DNA from: Methyloprofundus sp.
GTDB taxonomy: Bacteria; Pseudomonadota; Gammaproteobacteria; Methylococcales; Methylomonadaceae
Reading direction: 5' to 3'
Length of the DNA: 42,051 bases
Assembly (NCBI GenBank): GCA_013138595.1
Contig: WTCM01000113.1
Coordinates: 1 to 42,051 of the forward strand
Each line of letters starts with the position of its first letter. The first letter of the stretch is position 1. The notes beneath the pieces were generated by a model, which saw only the letters and a list, made by a program, of their open reading frames with translations, did no database searches and had not been told where the DNA came from. A program made the translations under genes and the position numbers. This document shows, piece by piece, positions 1-9,985 of this stretch.

Positions 1-2
1 GT

Positions 3-3000
3 TTTATAGAAAATCGTAATGATCAAGCATTGGATTTTTATCATGCTGCAATCGCAAAGATTAAAAAAGAAACGCGTAAACGTAATATTATTTTACCTAA
101 TTTACATGCTTATTTATTTTGTTTAGCCTTATTAAAAACCCGTAATGCTGAGCATTTAGCGACGTTAAGCAAGCAGTTAGCGCTGGTGGAAAAAAGCAAA
201 GATTATAATGAGTTTAAAGGGATTCATCAGGCTTTAGCAATGACAGTGCAGGTTTATTTGGGGCAGGAACAAGCGCTGGAATATGATCAGCATTTAGTCT
301 CTAATTTGTCAGAGCCTTATGATCTATTATTTTATTGCCTAGCCTTACACTGGATAGATGCAATTGAGATAGTGACAGATTATGAACTCGACTTTTTGCC
401 TAATTTAAAAAGCTATTGCCTACAAGCGGATAAAGTAGGGGCTGTTTTTTACACCGCAGTTACTGCTAATTTATTACAGCAATTAGGTATTAAAGATAAA
501 AAAATACTCGCGTTAGCCGCGCAATATAAAGACTCGCCTTTTACTCATTTAGTGAATTTATTACCTAAAGTTGAAGCGTGGGAAAGAGCCTTACAAGCCT
601 TAAGCCTAGTGAATAGTTCAAGTGCTAGTGTCGGTGCAAGCACGACAAGTTCCAGAATGATTTGGACATTAGCAGAGGGTGATGATGGAGAATTTTTCTT
701 AGTACCACGCGAACAGGTAATTGGAAAATCAGGACGCTGGACCAAAGGTCGCCCTGTTGCCGTGAAACGCTTAGCAGATGAACTAGACAGTTTTGACTAT
801 TTAACGGCGCAAGATAAACGTATTTGTCAGCATATTGAAACAGACTATGAGCAAAGTTATTATGGCTACGGGCGTACCGTCTATTATTCTTTAGGCGCTA
901 ATGCTTTTATTGCCGCAATAGGGCATCCGCATATTTATTGGGCAAGTGCGGCAAAATATGACACACCCATTACGTTTAATAAAGTCGAGCCACAGTTACT
1001 GGTAAGCAGCAAGGCGAAAAGTTTACTGATTGCCTTACACCCTGCAATCATCAATCAAGACTTAGCACTTGAGAGTGTCGCTAGCCATGAAATCAATATT
1101 TATAAAATTACTGAGCAACACCGACAAGTTGCGAAGATTTTAGGTGAAAATGGGATTCGTGTTCCCTTAAGTGCAAAACAGCAAGTGATTGACTCCATTA
1201 CGGCGATTGCGAGCAATTTAATCGTGCAATCAGATATAGACATAGGTGATCTAGGCGGACAGATTGAACGTGTGGAGGCCGATGCCCGTTTACATATACA
1301 CCTTCAGCCTGTCGGTGAAGGGCTACAAATTGAAGTGTTTGTCCAGCCTTTTAGCGATGCAGGGCCGATTTACAAACCCGCTACAGGCGGCTCTACGGTG
1401 GTTGCTGAGATTGATGGCAAACAAGTACAAACCTCACGCGATTTTAAACTTGAGAAAAAGCACCTTAAACAATTTTTAAAACAATGCCCTGAGTTATACC
1501 CATCACGTGATCAAAAATGGATTTTAGAAGAAGCAGATATGGCACTGGAAGCTTTGTTACAGATTCAGCAAGTCGATGATTTTGTGGTCATGGAATGGCC
1601 TAAAGGGCAAAAAATCAAAGTCAGCCGTGAAGCAGGTTTGCAACAAGCGCATTTCTCAGTACGTAAAGAAAAAGATTGGTTTGCCATTGAAGGTGAAGTC
1701 AAAATAGATAATGAACAAGTCTATGATATGCAACGCCTGATTAATTTACTCAATGCAAGTTCAGGGCGCTTTTTAAAATTAGAAGATGGGCAGTTTGTCG
1801 CCTTGACTGCCGAGTTACGCCAACGCTTAGATGATATGGCAGGGCTAGGTGAGCAAAAAGGCAAACAACTACATTTTCATGCACTCGCCGCCCCCGCGTT
1901 ACATGAAGCCATGGAAGGCATGGATGTTAAAGCCGCAAAACAATGGCAAGATCAGCTGAAAAAACTAGCCTCTATGGCTGATTTAGAACCTGAACTGCCT
2001 TCCACTTTACAAGGTGAATTACGTGACTACCAATTAGAAGGTTTTCAATGGATGGCGCGTTTAGCACATTGGGGGGCTGGCGCATGTCTTGCCGATGATA
2101 TGGGCTTAGGAAAAACCATCCAAGCACTCGCGATGATTTTAGCGCGAGCCACGCAAGGGCCTACTTTGATTTTAGCCCCGACCTCCGTGTGTATGAACTG
2201 GTTAGAAGAAGCACAACATTTTGCACCGACTTTAAATGTATTGCATTTTGGTGCAGGGGATAGGCAAAAAATAATTGATGAAGCGGCAGAATTTGATGTG
2301 GTGGTGTGTAGTTATGGCTTATTACAAAGCGAAGCAGAGCTTTTAACGGGCAAACAATGGACAACGATCGTCGCCGATGAAGCGCAAGCCATTAAAAATG
2401 CATTAACCAAACGCTCTAAAGCCGCCATGGCTTTACAAGGTGATTTTAAAATTATTACCACAGGCACGCCGATAGAAAACCATTTAGGTGAATTGTGGAA
2501 TTTATTTAATTTTATTAACCCAGGTTTATTAGGTTCCTTACAAAAATTTAATCAGCGTTATGCGCAAGCGATAGAAAACGATAAAGACCACGCCACGCAA
2601 CAGCGGCTCAAGAAATTACTGCGCCCGTTTATTTTGCGACGACTTAAAAATGACGTATTAAAAGAATTACCTGCGAAAACAGAAATTACCATTCATGTAG
2701 AACTTAGCCAAGAAGAGCGTACTTTTTACGAAGCGATGCGACGTAATGCAGTACAAGCGATGCAACAATCACAAGAGGAAGGCGCGCAAGCAGGACAGCA
2801 ACACCTTAAGGTGCTAGCAGAAATTATGAAGCTACGCCGCGCCTGTTGTCACCCACAATTAGTCATGCCAGACAGCCCCATTGGCAGTGCCAAATTACAG
2901 GCCTTTGAAGAGTTAGTGGATGAACTCATCTCGAATAAACATAAGGCCTTAGTGTTTAGTCAGTTTGTAGGACATTTAGCGATTCTTAAAGCTTTATTAG

Positions 3001-3410
3001 ATAAAAAAGGCATTCATTACCAGTATTTAGATGGTAGCACCTCCATTCCCAAGCGTAAAAAGGCAGTGAATGCTTTTCAAGCAGGTGAAGGGGATGTATT
3101 TTTAATCAGTCTAAAAGCAGGGGGATCAGGGCTTAATCTCACCGCCGCTGATTATGTGATACACATGGATCCGTGGTGGAACCCAGCGGTTGAAGATCAA
3201 GCCTCAGATAGAGCGCACCGTATGGGACAAAAGCGCCCTGTGACCATTTATCGCCTGGTCGCTAAGGATACTATCGAAGATAAAATAGTTGATTTACATG
3301 CCCATAAACGCGACTTAGCGAGTAGTTTATTATCTGGCGGAGAAGTCAGTGGAAAAATGTCCGTGGGTGATATGATGGCCTTGATTCGGGAAAATGAAGA
3401 CACACAGTAA
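3..3410 (+). CDS. SNF2/RapA-like DEAD/DEAH-box helicase, 5' truncated by window edge
   Basis: Walker A-like DDMGLGKT, VADEAQAIKN, GGSGLNLTAADYVIHMDPWWNPAVEDQASDRAHRMGQ. The frame is open upstream of the annotated TTG at 30 (FIENRNDQA-LDFYH), so the true start lies outside the window. Confidence 0.93.
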   Translation, partial: FIENRNDQALDFYHAAIAKIKKETRKRNIILPNLHAYLFCLALLKTRNAEHLATLSKQLALVEKSKDYNEFKGIHQALAMTVQVYLGQEQALEYDQHLVSNLSEPYDLLFYCLALHWIDAIEIVTDYELDFLPNLKSYCLQADKVGAVFYTAVTANLLQQLGIKDKKILALAAQYKDSPFTHLVNLLPKVEAWERALQALSLVNSSSASVGASTTSSRMIWTLAEGDDGEFFLVPREQVIGKSGRWTKGRPVAVKRLADELDSFDYLTAQDKRICQHIETDYEQSYYGYGRTVYYSLGANAFIAAIGHPHIYWASAAKYDTPITFNKVEPQLLVSSKAKSLLIALHPAIINQDLALESVASHEINIYKITEQHRQVAKILGENGIRVPLSAKQQVIDSITAIASNLIVQSDIDIGDLGGQIERVEADARLHIHLQPVGEGLQIEVFVQPFSDAGPIYKPATGGSTVVAEIDGKQVQTSRDFKLEKKHLKQFLKQCPELYPSRDQKWILEEADMALEALLQIQQVDDFVVMEWPKGQKIKVSREAGLQQAHFSVRKEKDWFAIEGEVKIDNEQVYDMQRLINLLNASSGRFLKLEDGQFVALTAELRQRLDDMAGLGEQKGKQLHFHALAAPALHEAMEGMDVKAAKQWQDQLKKLASMADLEPELPSTLQGELRDYQLEGFQWMARLAHWGAGACLADDMGLGKTIQALAMILARATQGPTLILAPTSVCMNWLEEAQHFAPTLNVLHFGAGDRQKIIDEAAEFDVVVCSYGLLQSEAELLTGKQWTTIVADEAQAIKNALTKRSKAAMALQGDFKIITTGTPIENHLGELWNLFNFINPGLLGSLQKFNQRYAQAIENDKDHATQQRLKKLLRPFILRRLKNDVLKELPAKTEITIHVELSQEERTFYEAMRRNAVQAMQQSQEEGAQAGQQHLKVLAEIMKLRRACCHPQLVMPDSPIGSAKLQAFEELVDELISNKHKALVFSQFVGHLAILKALLDKKGIHYQYLDGSTSIPKRKKAVNAFQAGEGDVFLISLKAGGSGLNLTAADYVIHMDPWWNPAVEDQASDRAHRMGQKRPVTIYRLVAKDTIEDKIVDLHAHKRDLASSLLSGGEVSGKMSVGDMMALIRENEDTQ

Positions 3411-3529
3411 ATTCAGGCTGTGTAGACTTGTACCCTGAAAGTGTTGACCCACTATCTTAAATATTCCTGATTACGTATAAGGCTCAGCAACAACATAATA
3501 AAGATTAAAAATCAGCTATTTATGCAGCT

Positions 3530-3605
3530 CGTCATTCCCGAAGTCTTTTATCGGGAATCTATGCTTAAGCAACTAGATTCCTGCTAAAAGCATGCAGGAA
3601 TGACG
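3530..3605. repeat. Palindromic repeat family A (CGTCATTCCCG...GGAATGACG), copy 1
   Basis: Inverted ends cgtcattcc/ggaatgacg with two internal hairpins (attcccg..cgggaat; attcctg..caggaat). Second copy at 14472-14544. Confidence 0.85.
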
Positions 3606-3668
3606 AATGATAGCTGAGGGTTGTGGGTAATCAGGTAAATATTTGCACAGCCTTTGAATAACGGCAGC

Positions 3669-4928
3669 TCAAGCCAATAAATTCTGCTGCCGCTGACCGA
3701 CTTCACTGACTTCAAATAACACTTGCTCAGGCTTTGTTAAAGCCAAGTGTACTGCGGCAAGATAGCGTAAGCGTTGGGTGGCATTTTTTAACACCCATAA
3801 ACAATGCTCTTCATCAATAGGCTTGCCATATAAGTAACGCACTTCTGGTTTAAAGTTTTGTTGATTATCCTGCCACCATTGCTGCATACTCGCAAAATGA
3901 GGGAATGGTAAGTCTTCATCGGCATCCATCTCTACCGATTCATCCTCAGCATCTTCCGTAGGGCCTGCCTCTAAATCATCTTCTGGCACGTCTGCCTCTA
4001 AGTCTTGATAGGCAATATCGACACCGCATAAATGTGTCAAAGCTTCTCCTGCGACACGGGCAAGTTCAACGATTTGCATCTGCTGAATAAGCCAAGGGAT
4101 ATAAATAGGATCACCCGATAGCCCCGCGCCAATAATGGCAAAACGTAAAGTCTCTTGCTGGTCAGCCAGAATTTTTAAACTTTGCTTTACGGCATCAGTC
4201 TCCAATACCGCTAATGCGACAGGCATTGCGCTTAAACAAAATGGGGTATTTTGCTCAATATTTAAACGTAATATCTTTAAGCCATATCCACGATCTCCTA
4301 ACAGTACAGCTGACCATCCCGCCCAAAAGCGTATTTGTGGCTCTTCATCTGTCAATTGCTCTAATAATAACGCCTTTAAATCGACACGTCCCAATTCCCC
4401 AACCGCTTGTAATGCTCTGGCTTTTAAGGCGATATCTTCATTGTGGATAGACTGCTCAAGATACTTACCTGGATCAACTCGGTGACTCACACAAGCTGCA
4501 ATACCTATTTGCTGATACAAAGGATCTGTGGACTCCAATAATTCTTTTACTTTTCCCTGTAAATTATGCGTTGCTACCCAGCCAAAGGCGGAAATAAGCC
4601 CATCTATGGTGTCAGGGGCTTGTTTAACCGCTTTATAAACCTGTTTTATATACTCCGTTGATGGAGACTCTAAGGCAAGAATAGCAGCGGCAAAGACTTC
4701 CCCTGATTCTTCTTGCTCTAAATTATCACAGCAGACCTGCCACGCATAGTCTCCTGCAATTCTTAAACCGTCAAGATGTGCATCCACACGTTGATCTAAT
4801 TTTGCTAAGTCATCTAAGTCATAATGAGGAGCATTGACGGCATCATTTCTTAATAGCCATAAAAAAGCGGCTTCTTCGGCATGTTGGTCGATAATATGCG
4901 GGATGATGGATTTTTTTAAGTTAAGCAT
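3669..4928 (-). CDS. TIGR02270-like HEAT-repeat protein, T6SS-associated
   Basis: ALQAVGELGRVDLKALLLEQLTDEEPQIRFWAGWSAVLLGDRG is typical of this family; it sits at the end of a vgrG module. Confidence 0.65.
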   Translation of the reverse strand: MLNLKKSIIPHIIDQHAEEAAFLWLLRNDAVNAPHYDLDDLAKLDQRVDAHLDGLRIAGDYAWQVCCDNLEQEESGEVFAAAILALESPSTEYIKQVYKAVKQAPDTIDGLISAFGWVATHNLQGKVKELLESTDPLYQQIGIAACVSHRVDPGKYLEQSIHNEDIALKARALQAVGELGRVDLKALLLEQLTDEEPQIRFWAGWSAVLLGDRGYGLKILRLNIEQNTPFCLSAMPVALAVLETDAVKQSLKILADQQETLRFAIIGAGLSGDPIYIPWLIQQMQIVELARVAGEALTHLCGVDIAYQDLEADVPEDDLEAGPTEDAEDESVEMDADEDLPFPHFASMQQWWQDNQQNFKPEVRYLYGKPIDEEHCLWVLKNATQRLRYLAAVHLALTKPEQVLFEVSEVGQRQQNLLA

Positions 4929-4985
4929 GGGGTTCCGTTAACTGAGAGGGTAATGAAATTACAAACATTAAATTAGGTATTTTGA

Positions 4986-5058
4986 TATAGGATGTGTTGA
5001 CGATAGGAAACGCATCAAGCGCCGAAAAGATGCGTTTCGTGCCTCAACACATCCTATA
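4986..5058. repeat. REPIN-like palindrome family B (TATAGGATGTGTTGA...), copy 1
   Basis: Two inverted REP-like halves: tataggatgtgttgacgataggaaacgcatc and the complement of gatgcgtttcgtgcctcaacacatcctata. Near-identical copy at 32253-32325. Confidence 0.88.
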
Positions 5059-5093
5059 CTCCTCTCCTTAACTGAGCGATATTATGTACTCAA

Positions 5094-5978
5094 TTACAAT
5101 ATAATCTTCTCCCAAGTTTCTCCATCAAACTTAAAGAGATCCTTTATGCCTAGTGACCACATCACGCCTTCGGCAGAGCTTAATTTAAAACAACTATCAG
5201 GTTGCTCCTCACCCGTATCGACTATTTGAAAGGTCGTGCCATCATATTCATATAAACGTGAAAGACTACTTATATAGGCTTTTCCTTTAAACCAATGTAC
5301 ATCCCAAAAGTCATCGACAATACCTTCTGTGTCTACGACTTCCCAAGCCATATCGCGCCCTTTGATTAATATACCGTCCTTACCGACGATATAAACTACG
5401 CCATCTTCACCACAGCTCACTGCTGTTAATATCGTATTACAGGGGCTAATCACATCAAGCCATTGCTCCCCATCGTATTTGTATATTTCCCCCGACCAAC
5501 CTGCTGCATATAGCTCATTCTTAGAAAAGCCATGGATTGCCTCAAAACCAATCATTCGCTCTTCGCCTGAGCTAGGAGCAGCAGCACTTATATCTACCCA
5601 AGTATTTGCTGAGTCGCGACGAAATACTTGTCGCTTCACCCCACAGGCATAAACAAAACCTTCTACTGTGGTTAAATTTCTTATATCGCCGCGTGTGATA
5701 GGAATTTGTTCGGCAGCTTCTACACCACCTACAAAAGAAAATACTTGCCCCTCTACACTGGTGGCTATTAACATCTCTTCAGGTTTTCTGGCAACAGCCA
5801 TTGCAACAGTATCCCAAGAAGCACAGTTGCCAGCATGCCCTAGTTCCCCCTGATAATAACCATTAAAGAGAGAATGAGCATCTCCCTCTTCATCTCCCTC
5901 TTTATTACGCACACAAAAGTAAACTAAATCATGATACCTAGCCGCTGGAACTATTAAATTATGTTTATCTGTAAGCAC
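5094..5978 (-). CDS. Beta-propeller-like acidic protein, candidate effector immunity/accessory protein
   Basis: Repeating blade-like motifs (ELYAAGWSGEIYKYDGEQWLDV, VYIVGKDGILIKGRDMAWEVV, LYEYDGTTFQIV, LFKFDGETWEKI); lies directly downstream of the PAAR-nuclease effector. Confidence 0.55.
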   Translation of the reverse strand: MLTDKHNLIVPAARYHDLVYFCVRNKEGDEEGDAHSLFNGYYQGELGHAGNCASWDTVAMAVARKPEEMLIATSVEGQVFSFVGGVEAAEQIPITRGDIRNLTTVEGFVYACGVKRQVFRRDSANTWVDISAAAPSSGEERMIGFEAIHGFSKNELYAAGWSGEIYKYDGEQWLDVISPCNTILTAVSCGEDGVVYIVGKDGILIKGRDMAWEVVDTEGIVDDFWDVHWFKGKAYISSLSRLYEYDGTTFQIVDTGEEQPDSCFKLSSAEGVMWSLGIKDLFKFDGETWEKIIL

Positions 5979-5993
5979 TTTTATTCCTCTAAA

Positions 5994-7091
5994 TTATATT
6001 ATTTTTTTATTTGTAACAGACTCTGCTCTATGGTCTATTTCATATCGAGCTTTTTTCTGAGCATCCGCATTCGTTCGACCACTAGGTTTATGCTTAATCT
6101 TAGGGTTACCTTTAACCCCCGCCGCTACATGCCCTTGTGTAATTTGTTCTTCTAAACACTTTTGGTCACAGTGTGGTGCAACATCTCTTACACTTTGCGC
6201 ACAAACCTTCACATGGTCATCAAAAGGACTTAGCTCATTTTTTATCATTTTAGCATCAGCACCTCTTGCAGCATGTGCGGTATGTGCTAAGCCATGATCT
6301 CCATGTGTATTAGTTGTCCCTTCCAAACACATACAAGGTGCTTTTCGTGGGTTATATTCTGTTAACTTATCCTTAGCTTTTACCGTTGTTGTATAAAAAG
6401 ACGATTTAGGAATCACATGATGAGCCGTTTGCCCTGGGCAACAGCTATCAGGCTTATAAGGCACTAACTCACAACGCCTTGCCTTAACACAAGGCTTTCC
6501 ATTAGCTTCATCTGAGGCATCGCTCGCCCAAGTTGCATTACGTTCCTTTTTCTTTCCTAACGCCCCAGGACAAGGGTCTTGACCTTCACAAGCCGTCTCT
6601 TGTTTCGCTTTATCGCCAGCGCAAGAGTTCTCTGCTTTTCCTGATGTACCTATCGCCATACTATCCAAAAATGGCCAAGGAGGGGTATTTCCTGGCAGAC
6701 TACCATGATTATTAGTGGTTATATCCAAATGCCGATCTACATTTTTACCTTCAATCTTGACATCCATAGACCACGACTGAAAATACACTTTACCTCTGTT
6801 TTTACTACTAATCAGCCCTTTTTTTGAGGCACACCCTGTTTCATCCCCTGTCGATTTCTTATAATAAGATTTATTTTTTAGCATCACCTCTTTTCTAGAG
6901 ATTTTTACTTTTTTAGAGCCTTTGGTAGTATCAGAAGCAAAGCCTGTATTCGGATAGGGGATAGGAATACCAGGGGGTGTTGCTGGAGTTTGTGGTGGCG
7001 TAAAACATACATCTGGAAAGGAACAAATAGTTTTTCCTGACCCTGCTTTACAGGATAACTCACGTCCATTTGCAAAAACATCATTTGCCAT
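5994..7091 (-). CDS. PAAR-like (DUF4150) T6SS effector with C-terminal AHH/HNH-type nuclease domain
   Basis: N-terminus MANDVFANGRELSCKAGSGKTICSFPDVCFTPPQTPATPPGIPIPYPNTG is DUF4150-like; C-terminus has TAHHVIPKSSFY and NTHGDHGLAHTAHAARG. Confidence 0.83.
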   Translation of the reverse strand: MANDVFANGRELSCKAGSGKTICSFPDVCFTPPQTPATPPGIPIPYPNTGFASDTTKGSKKVKISRKEVMLKNKSYYKKSTGDETGCASKKGLISSKNRGKVYFQSWSMDVKIEGKNVDRHLDITTNNHGSLPGNTPPWPFLDSMAIGTSGKAENSCAGDKAKQETACEGQDPCPGALGKKKERNATWASDASDEANGKPCVKARRCELVPYKPDSCCPGQTAHHVIPKSSFYTTTVKAKDKLTEYNPRKAPCMCLEGTTNTHGDHGLAHTAHAARGADAKMIKNELSPFDDHVKVCAQSVRDVAPHCDQKCLEEQITQGHVAAGVKGNPKIKHKPSGRTNADAQKKARYEIDHRAESVTNKKII

Positions 7092-8124
7092 GATCTACTC
7101 CTGCCAGTCCCCAAGATAAAATTAAAGCGGCACGTTTACCGTCATCATTAGCTGTATGCGCCAAAATAGTATTGCCTTCGCTATAGCCATTTTCACATGC
7201 TGCCGCTAAATAAATCAGCATCACCAGCGCTAATGCGGCTCCTACATCTCCCACACAATCCGCGGGATGCCATAGTTCAAACTCTTCTTTACGCACTCTG
7301 ATAATACGCCCGACAGCCAAACTGGCTTCTTTAAAGTAATATTGTTCACCTGATAAATCCGTTACTCTAAAATCTAACTCAGCCTCAGTACACTTAGCAT
7401 CCTCTAATGCCATTTTAATTGCGCTTGTTAAGCCCTCGGCTCGTAATGGCTCCTCACTGTCTACTGTGGCTTTTTCAATGGCAAAACCTAAGCCTGTACA
7501 TACTAATTGTTTGGCTTGTGTCACAGGCGAGACCAGTATTGCAGCACCTGCTTCTCCTGGAATAAAACCATTAGAATGGTAACTCGTTAAAAGCCGCGCA
7601 TATTTTTCGTAATGCGCTAAGCTTGCTGCGGTTAAAAAACTATCGCTTGCCACAATTAGTGCATGTGGAAGCTTTAATTCTGCAATAAGCTCTCGTGCAT
7701 GCTTTAAAGCAATAGCAGTCGCAACATGCCCCATCGCAATCACCCGTGATTCCTCATGGAATTCTAGCTCTAATTCTGTTTGTAAGTCTAAAAAAAACTG
7801 GTTATTATCATCAATCACTCGCCCTGCTCGGTCTTGCTCTGATAAGCAAAGGAACATAGGGATTTCACTTGAGTCCACTCCTGAGTTGTCCGCTAAACAT
7901 TCGGCAACCGCTAGAGCGGCAATTTTAATTAACTTACTGCGTCCACGTAAAGGCTCTGCTAAGGGCACTTCACTCGCCATCAGCCATTCGCCTTCATTAT
8001 CCATAAAACGTGTTTCTTGAACATTATCAATAGCACTGCGAATTGCCGCACAAGAAGCGGGCGCATTTAAACCCACTCCTGTGACCATACCAACCGATGT
8101 AATGGCGATTGCTTGCTCGCTCAC
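7081..8124 (-). CDS. Beta-ketoacyl-synthase/thiolase-fold-like protein, T6SS-module associated, probably catalytically degenerate
   Basis: KS-like N-terminus (AIAITSVGMVTGVGLNAPASCAAIRSAIDN) and GFIPGEAGAAILVS; overlaps both neighbouring genes. Confidence 0.65.
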   Translation of the reverse strand: MSEQAIAITSVGMVTGVGLNAPASCAAIRSAIDNVQETRFMDNEGEWLMASEVPLAEPLRGRSKLIKIAALAVAECLADNSGVDSSEIPMFLCLSEQDRAGRVIDDNNQFFLDLQTELELEFHEESRVIAMGHVATAIALKHARELIAELKLPHALIVASDSFLTAASLAHYEKYARLLTSYHSNGFIPGEAGAAILVSPVTQAKQLVCTGLGFAIEKATVDSEEPLRAEGLTSAIKMALEDAKCTEAELDFRVTDLSGEQYYFKEASLAVGRIIRVRKEEFELWHPADCVGDVGAALALVMLIYLAAACENGYSEGNTILAHTANDDGKRAALILSWGLAGVDHGK

Positions 8125-9233
8125 GACTCTTCCTCCATTTTGGCTATTTTATTTGCTTTAGCTAAATGCGCTAAAGTGGGGTGATAAGTTTTTCCCTGTT
8201 TACGCGCTCGCCACCAGCCATTAGACATTTTTCCTACCAACACTTGCTGTATTTCAAAAATATTCTTTTTTAAAGGAATATGGGTACGCCAAGTCATGCT
8301 AAACACACCTTTATCTGCTTCTATGACAATCGTATCAAGCACGGCTTCTGTTTTATGCTGCTCTCCTTTAGTCGGAAAAAAAACAACGGGCATTGCTATC
8401 TTAGGCAGTTTAAACTCGGTACGCCCTGCGGGGGTTAAATTAATCAATATGACTTCTTCTCCACCTATCGGATAAGGAATTTGTTGATCTTCTGGTGCAA
8501 ATTGATAATAGGCTGGATTAAAATCAGCGGGTAAAAAAGGAGCACAATTATCGATCCAATCTTGGTCATAAGTCCCTGCATATTGAATACGCTCTGCCCA
8601 GCCTCGCCCTATCGACCCTAAGGCCATTGCTTGATAATCCTCCCCTAGCTTAGTGATCGCTTGTTTTGGATCTTCAGTTTGGGGAACAGGAATACCCTCT
8701 AATGGCTTGTCACCTTGCCGCAAATAAAAACCTTTTCCTATAGGATTGGGCATATAGGCACTGTGCTTGCTTTCATCAGTATGGAAATTATCTAACCCGC
8801 CATAAGCATTATCATAACTAAAAGGCATCACTGTAAATTCTTCGCAACTGTTTGGGTCTATCTTACCTTTGTCTGTCCATTGTCTTGCGCCAGTGACGAT
8901 TAAGGTTTTAGAAAAATCACCCAGCTTAATACCTACTTGTACTTTATGTGCAGGCTCACCTTGAGGGGCATAGGCACTGCCTAATAAAAGTACATCACAT
9001 TTTGCTTTGATCGGTGCATAATCCGCTTCATAAATAGGCGCGGAGAAGCCTGCTTCTCCTGTACAAGTATCGGCTTCAATAAGTGGGATTTGCTCTTCTG
9101 CAAGCTTAGCTTCTTCACCGTGCTGCGGAATGGTAAAGGTACCTTTGACCACAACCACTAATAGCTCTCGCCCACTAGGCTCCATTCCCATGGTGTAACC
9201 CGCTTGCATTTGTGTTGAATTAAGAAGATCCAT
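8121..9233 (-). CDS. DUF2169 family T6SS accessory protein (putative effector adaptor/chaperone)
   Basis: GMEPSGRELLVVVVKGTFTIP N-terminus and PFSYDNAYGGLDN motif; located between vgrG and the PAAR effector. Confidence 0.8.
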   Translation of the reverse strand: MDLLNSTQMQAGYTMGMEPSGRELLVVVVKGTFTIPQHGEEAKLAEEQIPLIEADTCTGEAGFSAPIYEADYAPIKAKCDVLLLGSAYAPQGEPAHKVQVGIKLGDFSKTLIVTGARQWTDKGKIDPNSCEEFTVMPFSYDNAYGGLDNFHTDESKHSAYMPNPIGKGFYLRQGDKPLEGIPVPQTEDPKQAITKLGEDYQAMALGSIGRGWAERIQYAGTYDQDWIDNCAPFLPADFNPAYYQFAPEDQQIPYPIGGEEVILINLTPAGRTEFKLPKIAMPVVFFPTKGEQHKTEAVLDTIVIEADKGVFSMTWRTHIPLKKNIFEIQQVLVGKMSNGWWRARKQGKTYHPTLAHLAKANKIAKMEEES

Positions 9234-9407
9234 TGTGTCTTGTTTTTATAAGTGTGTTTTTGGGTTGATACAATTAAACAGTGCGTATTGATTCTTTATG
9301 AAGTGCCGATAGTAAACATTGGAGTCCAAAACGCATTGTGGGCATATTTTCATCCAATTTCGGGCTACACATTTAACACAGGAGACGCAGTTATAGCGGC
9401 ATTATTC

Positions 9408-9452
9408 GTAGGTGTGGCTTTAGCCGCACAGTGCAGATAAATCTGCACCTAC
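9408..9452. repeat. REPIN-like element (family D): GTAG-hairpin-hairpin-CTAC
   Basis: GTAGgtgtggctttagccgcac / gtgcagataaatctgcacCTAC. Confidence 0.78.
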
Positions 9453-9511
9453 ATTGCTATTATGTCCCGTGTTAAGTTGGTAGCCCAATTTCGTAACGTA
9501 CTCGTGCACAT

Positions 9512-9970
9512 TTAATTAATTTGCACCGAACCGCCTTTGATACGGTTTACACCCGATGAACGACTGAGCAAGTAAGCCCCTCTTAAAATAATCTTACCTG
9601 ATTTTGTTAGGGTAATACTTGCCTTACCGCATTTTAAGGTTATATTTTGTCGCGCTGAAAGCACAATGCTTTCGCCGTCTAATTCGGCCTTTGCCGCAAG
9701 TTTATTTTTCCCTGCCTTTGCTTGTTGTATTTTCCCCATAATCAGGGGCATACGTGGATTACCTGCCTCAAATAATAAAGCCACTTCACAGCCCATGTCC
9801 TCACTTTTCATCACCACTGTACTGCGTGCAGGGATTGCGCTTTCATCAGGGTTTCCAGGGTACGCGACTAAGGGTAAGCCTTGCTCATTAAAGCTTAAAA
9901 ACAAACCAATCACAACGCCATCAATGGTTTGTTCTGTGGGTAATTTTTTGTCTAATTGTATCGATTGCAT
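9512..9970 (-). CDS. DUF6484-like protein, vgrG-associated
   Basis: IDGVVIGLFLSFNEQGLPLVAYPGNP...VALLFEAGNPRMPLIMGKIQ; adjacent to vgrG. Confidence 0.65.
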   Translation of the reverse strand: MQSIQLDKKLPTEQTIDGVVIGLFLSFNEQGLPLVAYPGNPDESAIPARSTVVMKSEDMGCEVALLFEAGNPRMPLIMGKIQQAKAGKNKLAAKAELDGESIVLSARQNITLKCGKASITLTKSGKIILRGAYLLSRSSGVNRIKGGSVQIN

Positions 9971-9985
9971 TTGCCAACCTCTCTA

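Noticed and set aside
4135-4485. Plus-strand ORFs opposite the TIGR02270-like gene
   Set aside because: Antisense to a better-supported CDS and low-complexity in composition.
9252-9440. 62-aa plus-strand ORF in the DUF2169-DUF6484 gap
   Set aside because: Consists largely of intergenic repeat/REPIN sequence.
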